The position numbers and the translations under genes were made by a program. Under the pieces are notes generated by a model, which worked only from the letters and a program-made list of their open reading frames with translations, had not been told where the DNA came from and searched no databases. Of a DNA stretch of 64,000 nt, positions 22,001-34,000 are shown one piece after another. The stretch covers positions 84,129 through 148,128 of the forward strand of contig JASANC010005780.1 in the NCBI GenBank assembly GCA_030248135.1. Direction: 5' to 3'. Position 1 is the first letter of the stretch; each line of letters begins with the position of its first letter. The stretch comes from Theristus sp. LFF4_11 (lineage: Eukaryota > Nematoda > Chromadorea > Monhysterida > Xyalidae).

Positions 22001-25000
22001 CTTATTGCTGACAAACATGAATTTGAACTGCAACAGCACACTTAAAGAAACAACGTAAACAGAGTGCACTGTCGGTTGCGGCACTCACCAGTGTCGGTGT
22101 TGACTCAGGGATGGAGTAGAATCGATCGAGCTGCAAATGAACACAGACCATTACAGAAATACAGCAGTTTGCATATTGGAGACATGCTGATGTACGTACA
22201 GTCGAACTCACTAAAATGTGGAATCAGCTGATTGGTCGACCGAGCGGAGGCTGCTCACACTCCGCACCGTTCTTTTTTCGTGGATTTGGATTTTATTGAA
22301 ACGTGTTTCTTTTGAATGAGTGTGAATTTCCAGCACCCTTTCCATGCTAAAAATAAACTCAAAGGGTTGGAGAACTGCGAAATTCAATTTTTTTTATTCA
22401 ACAGCTCAAAATGCATTTTTTACTGACGACGACGACGACGACGTCGTCGCTTAATTTTTACGTGTGAACTGAAAGACAAAAGCCTGAAATGAGTGCGCTG
22501 TGTAGCCAGCTGAAGGGGGTTTCATTCCTAGCTGACCGATCGACATGCGTCCGCAATTTAAAAAAAATGCGTTCCGACTTCGCGGACGACGACGACACGA
22601 CGACGACTTTGCTTTCATTTTTTATTTTCACCGTTTTCAAGTTGTTTTTGGTAAGCTGCTGTGTTCATTTACTTGGTGCACGCAGCAAACCATGCACAGC
22701 GCACTCCTTTCAGGCTTTTATTTTTCAGTCCACACGCAAAAATTAAGCGACGACGTCGTCGTCGTCATTAAACAAAAAAATACATTTTGAGTTGAGCTGT
22801 GGCATAAAAATTTTCTAAATTTCGCGGTCTCTAACCTTTGAGTTTATTTTTAGCACAAAAAGGGTGCTGGAAATTCATAAAAACACGTTTCAATAAAATC
22901 CAAATCCACGAATAAAGAACGGTGCGGAGTGTGAGCAGCCTCCGCTCGGTCGACCAATCAGCTGATTCCACATTTTAGTGAGTTCGACTGTACATGCGAG
23001 ATGGTGCAGCAAGCAAACGCAACTGACCCTGACCACTCGCCATCCATCGTTGACACGCAGCATCAGTTGCTGAGACTGCAAGCTGAACGCAAGACTGCCA
23101 ACGGGCACACGGCGCGACGAGTGCAGCAGACCGTGGTTGTTGTCGTAGATGAACACCTGCACAGTCGGTGCACTATCATTGTCTCAACAAAGGAACACAC
23201 TCGAACAAATCAAGCAATCAAAGTGGCACATACGCCTCCAGTTGGCGCATCCAACGAGTTTGGGCTGACCGAGCCCTGCGCAGGTCGCCCCGGGGGGCCT
23301 GGCGGTCCGGGCGCACCCGGGTCACCACGCTCTCCCTAAAAATGTGTATTTTCATTTCATGGTTTATAACAAAAACATGTCCAACCAAGCCAATTGTACC
23401 TTTTCGCCACGCTGCGCGAACCCTGCGCCCGGGAGACGATTTGATTCAGCCTGTCAAAAAACTTTCAAAAAATCAATTTTTAAACAGCCTCTAGCCTGAA
23501 AAATTGAACGAATAAAACTTTTGGTGTTTTACCGGTTCTCCTGGTGGTCCCGGTGGGCCAGGTGGACCTCGAGGACCCATGGGTCCTGGCAAACCACGCT
23601 CGCCACCTCCAGAAGACTGAAAAGTGAAAATTAAATGTTTGATTGGAAATATCAACACGAGTGCAAACATAAATTCACAACAATTTCATCATCCTCGCGC
23701 GATGACTACCAACACCAACGAAACCAGTTTAACGGTTGTCTAATTGTCCATGGCCGTGATAATAATAATTGTAACGTAAATTCATTTGGACTTCATCGAA
23801 ACACATATTATCAAACGATCTAAAATCGTGCGAATTCATACAAAAAAAATCATTTGGATTTCATCGAAACACACACTATCAAACGATCTAAAATCGTGCA
23901 CAAGAGCCGTGTGCGGCTGAGAACAGCTATTTCGAAATATTTGACTTGGCCGATCGCAATTGGCCACTGTTTTGGTGTACGCTCAGTGCTGGTGAGTGCT
24001 GTGTCAATGGGCATACAAACAAGTGCCAGTGAGGTGCACATACTCGCTCACGACTGTCATTACTGCGCCGGTAGTAAGTGCTGGCTGATCGACCAGGTAT
24101 ACCGGGCACACCCTGTCACCAATGGTGCAAGCACTCGTCTACGTCTCCGTTACAATCACTTTAGTAAACAAACAGACAAAACGCAAAGTTCACTCACGGG
24201 CAATCCATCCTTGCCAGGTGGCCCGCGTGGTCCTCGCATACCGGGGCTTCCCGGCACGCCCGGCTCGCCCGGAGGCCCTGGCGGACCGCGCAACACGCCG
24301 CCGCTGCCCACGGATGAACGTTGCCCACCCTGTTGAATTGGAAAACATTGCCGTTATTTGCAGTGATGTTCTTGCAATGCAAGTTCGACAAGTTTACAAC
24401 AGCGCACCGTTCTCTCAACGACTTCGTCTGCTATCCTATCGATTTCAGCCCTGGTCAGTTCGTACGGGCGACCGGGAGACCCCGGAGCACCAGGTGGACC
24501 GCGAGGGCCTGTTTGGCCCGGCAGCCCCATCGACGAAACCTGATTCAGTTCTAGATGTACACACCATCCTCCAGGTAGAAAAGGCCTGGCAAAAAGCTCA
24601 TCGCATGCAATACATACTTCTTGAGCAGGTAAGCCAGGAGGGCCGGGTGGGCCAGGTGGACCACGCTCGCATTCTTGAGGACACTGTAGAATTTGTAAAT
24701 TTGTATATTTTAATTTATTCATCAACATGCTTTGTGTTGTTTGACATGGTTGAACAACGTGAGTGACGTGACCGTACCGTTCCTGGGGGGCCCTGCGGGC
24801 CTCGTTCACCCTGCGGTCCCGGTTGGCCAAACACTGAAACACAAAGAATTTGGTTGAAAACCTGAATCTTATAAGACACATTGATCTATCCCAATTTTGA
24901 AAAACGAGCCACATGATAGAAACAAAGCATACAGGAGTGGAATCTGCAAAATGTATCTCTACACCCAACCAACATAAACGCATTTGTCCAATATATGGGC

Positions 25001-28000
25001 GAAGAAGGTGAACGATACGTATGTTTGAGAAACTGGACAACATATCACCATTATAAAACTTTTTTACGTTCGTTTCCTATCGACTTCATGCTTACGACTT
25101 GATTGTTCTTCAAAAAACAAAAAAACAGTAGACATGCCAAACAACAAAGACAACAATGATTCAAGCAAAACAGCAGGTTTAAAGTCAGTGAAACAAAGAA
25201 GCCATGCAGGAGGAAGCACCGAGATGAGCAAAAGTGCACAGCAGAGCAAGCGAGTGCACCGCAGTGGCATGCGTGTCAGTGTGACGTGCCTGCTTGACCA
25301 GCGAGCGTTGGTTTTCTCCGGAGCAAGTCCTCCTCCAACTGTTGCATGTGCGTGGCCGTTTTCTGTGCGGCGTTCAAGCCATAATAGTTATGATTGTCGT
25401 TGCTGACTGTGCCGAGCGACAGGCCACCACCGAAGGCAGCTGGCGGCGGCGGCGGCAACGTTTGCAAATGCACCGATGGCTTTGAATTGAACGTGACATT
25501 TGCGCTCGTCACTGCCCCGTGCCGATGCAGCGCAGCATCGAATATACCCGGTGTTCCATCGTCGTTGTTAACAAACGTTGAACTGCTGTTGTTACTGACG
25601 ACTTCATACTGATGTCTGCCATAGGAAGAGGATTGTTTCAAAGGCTGCGCGCGACTGTCAGAGTTGTCCGCAAATGGTAGGTGTCGACTTTGGAAATAAG
25701 GAATGATCAGTGGCAGGGCAAACGCGTGATGCCCCGTTGATGTTGAACGTGACACGGTGGCGATGTGCTCTGCAGTGGGCAAACTTAGCTGCGCTTGTGT
25801 GTGTATCACTGTGCAAATCATACGGTTAGCTGGGAAAAGTAAATGAGCAGATGGACACGCCAGCATTACTCACAACAAAAATGGGTTGCAGTTAGTACGA
25901 CAAAATATGATTGCAAAATAACGTAAACATAAGAAATAATACAGGGTGGGGCAAAAAATGAAAGTTTCGAACTGCTGCCACTGGCGTGTTATAAGACCCG
26001 TTGAGCTGAAATTTTCAGCGCTGATAGATCACTTCTTCTAGTTTTTCTGACAATTTTTGTGGTTTACTCATGTAAATTCAGTTTTACAGTATGTTTGAAA
26101 AATACCACTTCATAAAAAAAAGTTTTCACCGAGAAGCTCACAACGCATCATTACTCATTGACGTCATCATCACCATCAAGGTTCTCATCTGGTAAAGCTT
26201 GATTTCTTCGTCCTCTTCTTCATCGCCTTCGGCCAATTGCCGTCGGGTCAGCTGCTCAATGTGCACGCCATTGTTCTCAATGACAGCGTCCATTCGATGT
26301 TGGAAACTGGGCAGCACTTTCTGCCGTAGTCCGACGTCTCTGTCGATCCCGCGAACTACAGGACGAATGTTCGTCTTCAATCCTCAACGTTGGTTGCCGA
26401 AGACACGTAGACGAGCTGCTTCACATGCCCCAGAACCACTAATCCAGGGTCTTCAAGTCAGGGTTGCGAAGGGGCTCGGCGATCTCGCCGCGTCGCCTGA
26501 TCCAGTGCTGCGGAAACACTTCCGACAACCAGACAACCAGCACCGATGGTGTTATTTGATTTGCGCGAAAGATTGATTCGTGCAAATCGATATCAACCTT
26601 GATGATGATGATGACGTCTATGAGCAATTATGCGTTGTGAAATTGACGGTGAAAACTGTTTTTTTGCGAAAATGGTATTTTTCAAACATGCTGTGAAACT
26701 GAATTTGCTTGACTAAACAAAAAATGTCAGAAAAGCTGGAAGACTTGTTCTATCAGCGCTAAAAAGTTCAGCTGAAAAGGTCTCCTCACCCGCCAGTGAT
26801 AGCAGTTTTGACAGTTGAAGGTTTTTTGGATCACCCTGTACATTTCTTGAACGGGACAAGGCTTGCAGTGTCGAGATTTAAACCAAAAAATGGCCAGGCC
26901 GTTTACAACATAATTACTGCATTAAAATCCATAACAACTATTCGTGTTCAATGTTTAACATTAAAAAATGTCAACATGTGGCCGGTACCACGAACGAGCT
27001 CTGCATGAATGTTATAAATGTGCTTTTAAGCAACAGACAAATTCGAGATACAACTTGCAAAGATAACAGTTTCATCGTGCATTATTTGGCTACGGTGTAT
27101 CATACAACAAAGTAATAAGATCATACCTGACGGGAACATGGGCGGCGGTGTGGTGAACGGCGGAGGTGGCGGTGGCGTGTACGGGGCAAACGTTTCTGTG
27201 GTGTAAATGTTAGTTGCGCATCTGCCTGTTTTCACTTGCTCAAAGGGAGCTAAACAAAATGGTCGCTACAAAATCAGGAAAACCCACGGTGTTTATCCGA
27301 TAGAGAATCAGAGTCGTCAACCAGGGTGTCACCGTTGACCAAATGACCGCCACTGCCTTCCACCTGCAAACATAAAATCAATGGCATTTGAGTTAGAATG
27401 TGTCGTTTAAGCGACTGCAACCACCAGCACAGAAGCAACAAAACGCTAAACGAGTTCAAAACGGATGACCACAACAAATTCTGCATAACATCACATGATC
27501 ACAACAACTGGATTGGTATTCGTCAATGTTTTACCTTCAGTCTCTGTTTTTGACGATTCCTCCACTGGATAATAAATTTGTAAACAATGTTAGCGTTAAC
27601 CGAAACAATGCACAATCATGAAATGTGAACGAAAAAGCAATTTTTGAGAATTCGACAGTTTTACAATGTGAGGTGTCCAGTGGAGGACGATTGCAATCAA
27701 CTGAGCGCAGCCGCGACTGCAACTTACGTAGGCGCCGTCGCACTGTCTGGCCGCCTCATCCGGGTCCGCAAACAACTTCAACTCTTGTATCTGTCCCTGC
27801 AAACGAGCACACAACATCAGTGAAGCGCCCAAAACACAGACCTCATGTCGCTCTCGGTGTGGTGCGCTGTTTAGCAGGCGCACATCAAACTCGCTGCCAT
27901 GCGCACGCTCCAAGTAATGTTCAGTGGTGGCATCATTGTTTTGAAAGTAGGCCGATATGACGCCGGAATGTGGCGCTTGCGTGCTGCTGAGCGTGCTGTA

Positions 28001-31000
28001 TTGGAGACGCTCACTGCCGCTCACAACGAGCGCCTTTGGTTGCACAATGTGAAACTGCTGCTGGCTGTGTGCGCTCGGTGCCGCTGTGGCAGGCTGCCGG
28101 ATGTGCCTGAGCAGACCCTCTGCTGCCAAGTACTCTTGCACTGTCCAGTCGTGCTCATCGTGTTGCTGTGACGTCCGACCAGTGCACAGCAACTGGCTCA
28201 CCACAATCACCAGTGACACGGTCGCCAGCGAATGTGGCAACGCATGCAACATCAACATTGACAATTCGCAGATCACACCGTGCAGATCAGGCAACGGTAT
28301 GGGGCACACTCATAGGCACATTATGCGCGTGCGATGCTCACGTGTCAATAACATGTGATGGAACATCTGAGAAATCCTGCTGAGAGTCGAGCACTTTGCA
28401 CCGAGATACATTTCTAAAAAAGACACTGGTGCTGGTGTAAAAAAGTTGAAAAAATAAAGTAAATCAACTGTATTCCAGAAAACTGTAATCGAGCAGTCAC
28501 ATTACGGCATCATAAATCCATCAACATAATTGATCACAATGTAGACTGCGAGGTTCAAAGTACAAGTGCAAAAAAATAAAGTCTTCAGAATAAAGGTTGT
28601 TTATCGAAGCCAGAAGTTCTGAAGACAACACTTCAAGCGTGCACTAATAAAGATAAACCTGCAGTTCTTTCGTGGTATACTGCTGCCAGCCAAATAAGAC
28701 AGGAGCACTGCGGTGCTTATTTACAAACAAGAATACTTTTGAAATCATTTGTGACGCGTGGTTCAGATGTGAACCTCCACTGCTCAAGTGTCAGTAGTTT
28801 TGTTTGCGTTTTCGTTCATGATTGCTGTTTGGGAGTACGACTACACACGATTACTGGTGCCTCAGGCTGCACGTGCTACTCAAGCACTTTTATTTAACTT
28901 GCTTCAAGGCAGCAATAAAGTTTGACATTCCAGAGAAACGAAACAAATTTGAAAATAAAAAAAATATTACGGAATATAAATGAAATACTACGTATTTTGC
29001 TGACGGCAAGCAGTCATTGATTTGCATACAATGGAAACCGCAAAAAAACTAACGCTGCTGTAATCAGCTTAATCACAAAATACTGATAAAATGTCAGCTT
29101 AATCACAAAAATACTGATAAAATGTGCCATCATTTCGTGAATTAATTCAATCGGTTGCAAAGAAAGCAAACCAATAGTGAGAAATTCTCATCAAAATGGT
29201 GGCAGAGAAATAAGATTCAAACAATAACTGGCGAATAATCTGAGGCTGAGTGAACGAAAAACACGCATAACGAAACGGGCATTTTATCTATTGAAAGGGA
29301 TTGAGCGGGCAAAATGAAGCCAAGCAGGAAACAAAAAAGTTCTCGGTGAGATAGAAACAGCAAAAAATGGGCGGCGTTTTTTGGAACTACTGGAGCGTTT
29401 GGGATGATTCGGCATGCACCAAAACGACCATTATGAACAGCGTGCGACTCAATAATAATTGATTGCATTGGAATGTGCTCTTTTTAGACGCAAAGTTTCA
29501 AAGTTAAACGCCATGGGCAATGTGTCGGTCGATTAATCACGAGGTTTCTGATGGAACACAACGCATGCGAGTGGGCTGTCTGGATTTTGGGCACCGTTCA
29601 TGATTGGAACGCTATAGCTGCTGCGAAAACGGTTAAAAAACTGGCCTGAAACCACTTATATATTTAGAAGTAACAATTCAGAATTTTGAGATGAACTTTT
29701 TCAAACCTTTTTGGAAAAAGAGTATCGGATCAATATCACACAAAAGAAAATTCTTCCTTATTCAAAAAAACAAAACAACAAAATCAATACTATTAATTTT
29801 GAAATAAAAAAGGCTTTGAAAAAAACTTCGACTAATATGGGATCAATGAACTTGGGTACTGAGAAACTGAATGATAACCGTTGTTGTGATGCGTGAGTTG
29901 AAGAACAGCGCTGCGCTGCATAGTACAAAGGATGCAACAATTGAGTTTCGAGACTGTGCGAGTTTGCAAAGTCTGACAGCGTGCCGCTCTGCATTCAGTT
30001 CAATGTTCGTGTTGCCTCAGTTTATCACAAACAATTTCGCTTGTTAAACGACGATAGGATACTCAGTTTATTCATTTCATGCTGTTTCAACACTAGCAAA
30101 AGCATTCTTCACTTGTAAGCAAACATATAAAATGACCTCTAAAATCTATTTTGTAACGCACACAAAAGGCACCAACCAGCCGGTCATTTTGAAACGTCGC
30201 GTTTTCGCGCTGACCGCAAACAAACATCAAAGACGTCATCGCATTTATCAAACGCTGCGGGTGTCACAATGAGAATGAGCATACAGCCAGAGACATTCGC
30301 TTGGCATTGGCACCGACTGCACAAAACCTTTGGCAGTGTTGTGCGTTTTACAATCGTCGAAATCTCAATCAACACGACATTCAAAGACTTCGTTTTTTTT
30401 AAATACATCCATCCGATATAGTACTCTGTTATAGTACCAGTACGATCTGTTATCATTCAGAGATTGCATTTGCCACTATTGCTAAAGCCTGTTATGAAAG
30501 CGAAAATGAACAGAAAATAAAAAAAGCCATTGGCAAGGGTTAAGAAAATTTTGTCTGCGATAAATCATCACTCACTCAGATTCAGATAAGAATAGTGCCG
30601 TTGAAAGTGGCAGCAATTCAAGAACTAAATTTCCTTCGTTTTTTCTATCCACATGAAAATAACGCATAATAATTCATTTTTGTTTGATGCCACCAGTCAA
30701 TTCGAAGAGCATTCCATGTCAGCGAGTTTGATGGATGAATGAGCGAGTTTGCTTGCGTTGTTTTTGCACGGCGTTGGCCTGCTCCTGGCCAGTGCCAGTC
30801 GGTCGGGTAATTTGAGCGATGGAATGGACACCGATAGCGACATGTGCCACGGGGAGGCCGCTTTTCACATAGTTCGTGAGAAACAACACTGGCAACAACA
30901 AAGACAAGAAACGAACCTCGAACGCTTTGTTGATGATGGGCCCAGCCTTGGCCAAGTACAGCTTGTTCGCATCGTCAAACAACAATTGTCGTGGACGTCG

Positions 31001-34000
31001 GTTGACCTGCACAAAACAAAGTCGTCAACAAACACTGGCACGGCGGGTGCGAATGAACAAGACGGCACGCTGTCTTGCAGTGCATCTGGCTCATTCAAAT
31101 TCGACTTCTGAATGCTGCTGCACAAACATTGCAAAATGTTGAGTCCCTCCAGTTTAGTTGTTTTCTTTTCAAAGCGGTCCACTCGGTATCTGTTTTTTGA
31201 CGGTACAATAATACCAGCAAAAAAACACCACTGTCAAATTATAAAGCACAAGCAATTAGCTGATTGACTGCTAAGTATAGGGATCACGAATTGTTGCAAC
31301 GAGCTCGATGCAGCCAATCAGCATGCGCGAATGCACAAACGGCCAGTTGCACAGTGTTGGGTGCGTGTTCGACTGGAGCGTACATACTTTGTGCGTGTTG
31401 AACTTTGTGCACTTGAAGTAGAGCGTGACGAGATCGTTTTCGACGGCCAGTGCGAGTCTCGTCCAGCGGAGCACGAACGCAGGCACCAGGAATGACGCGA
31501 GCGCCTGCGAGCTGCTGTGTCTCTTCGAGTCCGTGTAGACGAGCGTGATGTTCGCCTGGCGCTCATCGGCCGTGTGCTCCAGCAACACGCCAACGTCGAC
31601 CACCGTGTCGAACGGGTTCACCACCGCAAACAAGTAGCCACCTTCGTAGTCCGCTGGCCTGATGGTCGCAAGAATCGCAAAGTCCGGGAAGAACCTCTTC
31701 GGCATGTACAGTCGGAATGGCGCGACCACGTCCGAGCCACGGTCGAACTCAACGGCAGGCATCGAGTCGAGGCCGGTCACTCGCGACACGAACGGGCCAC
31801 GCGCTGGGAAACGCACCGCGTGCAACAGGTCCACCTCGAGCTCGTCGTCTGCAATGCAAAACAATGCTGCTGTGTTCATGTGGATTCTGCAGTGTATCGT
31901 TCGCTCGTTTTATGATAGTCTTGTTCCACGAGTCATTTTTGCACAAGTTTCAAAATTGTGTGCTTCGTCCCAATGAAGTTGACAATGCTTGGTTCAGACA
32001 GACTGTGTCTTGCATCTGATTGCAAATGAAAGAAAATTCAATCAAGCAAACGCATGTGGCCAAACAAAGCGAGTTCGGGCAGCACGCGGCTCAAAAATGA
32101 ATTGCATGCTCCCTCGAGAGTTGCGTTCATCCGTTGCACGCTCATATTGGCTCGCTGGCCGAAAACAATAAACGCCTTTGTCTTTGCAAGTCTGTCTGAG
32201 TTGCGTTTGATTTGATCAAACACCAGCGATTCTTTGCATTACTTGCTTGCAGATATACACTTGTTGTTGACCCGTTGACTGTGTGCGCGATTCCAAGCAC
32301 ATATCTGCCAGATTGAAAACTATTGACGATAGTATCAAAGTGCAAAAATGCAACTGAAACTGAGTCTCGATCGAACTACGTTCCCGGGTGTATTTTTGAG
32401 TTGAGGTATACCAGTTTTACGAAAATTGCCCATGAGTCTGAATGTCAAAAGTTTTGCTTCAATGCGTCAAAATTTGCTTAGATCAAACAGATACAACGAT
32501 AGCACACAGAAAAGTCACCGCCCTTTCAGAAGAAATAAAACAGCTGATAAACTGCCGACATGGGAATTTTTTTTCACCGCCATTCGAAATTTTATCTGGT
32601 GATTTTATCAGCCAGACAATAATTACAAAAAAAACTTCTCCAATTCTATTCCTTCAGTTTTAGTTGAACTGTTGATTGAAACAATTTGATTTTTGGTTTA
32701 TTCTTGCTCAGCTAGAGTAACTTTTTTTATTTAAATCTTACAAACCACATTTCATTCACTTCAAAACGAAATTCTTATCCAGTGTGAAACCCCAATAAAT
32801 CGTAATCACGCGTTCAAAAACCATCCGTCCGTCCACAAACTTGCCGAAGGAATTTTTGACAAATACAAAAAGTGACAGTTGGAACCATCCAGATTTTGGC
32901 GTGGTGTAAGAAAGATTGCTACGCTACACACCAACACAACAGACAACAAATAAATGCTTCAATTTTTACTATTCTGCTGCCCGGATCTATTGCACAAACA
33001 CACACACGTCCATAACAATAATATTTTCGGTTTTCTAAAGTCAAAAACTGCAGTCGCTTACAATGATTGCGTTGCATCGACACAGAGTAGACGTGCATAT
33101 TTGTTAGTGATGAGGCGCCTTTAATGCTATCACTGGTAGTACGCCTTCAAATATCCATGACCAACTACAAACCTCATAGTAAGAGTGCTCTTCTATCCGA
33201 AATTTATGAGTGTACATTAGGCCACTGGACACCATTTCAGTTGAACTCATGTTCCATCATAAAATGTGTATGGAGCTTTGCGTGATACAGCAAAGAACAA
33301 CTAACACACAGAGAAGAATTATACAGCTTTGTTATGAATCGTTGTTTTCATCATAAACTGCACCTCAATGGTTTTTCCCCCAAATTTCAATCAGACAAAA
33401 TGTGCTGCACATTTACCTTTTTTCTAAGAAAAAACATACAACCAACAGTTCAACCAGCAGATATCGCGCAGATAACGTGTGAAGAAACAACGAATTATCA
33501 AAAGTTATTGACGAAAAAAGCAACATCAGAAGAAACGCGAAACACTTTTACTCACACGTAGCCGCCTTGAACAAACACGGTTGTGCACATACAAAAAAAC
33601 TGTTTGAAACATTTGCTGACATTCAACGGGACGATCAGTGCTCAGTGCTAATGGATTGATTGATTTGTGTGCACGTAAACTAATCAGACAATTTTCGCTG
33701 TCAGCGTAAAACACTTTCCTTGAAAAAAAAACATTTTGCCAGGAACTAATAGGAACGTGACCGCCCGTGGTGGTGCGACACATGTAACAAACGCAGCATG
33801 TGCGTGTTCTGTGCATCAATGCTGTTGCTTCGTCATCAATCATCATCACTGAAAAACGTCATCCTTTCAAATTTTCGGCAATTCACAAAAAAATTCGATG
33901 CAAAGCACCACAACTCCGAACAGATTGCGTACTTCAAATAATAAAAACAGTGAACCCACGAATTCCCGTTTTAGATCAGTAAGAGAAGTAAAACCTCAGT

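Noticed and set aside
24354..25043. Long continuous minus-strand frame across collagen exons and introns
   Set aside because: It reads through two real collagen exons (24539-24408 and 24683-24618) and their introns. The Gly-X-Y parts stop exactly at consensus splice sites.
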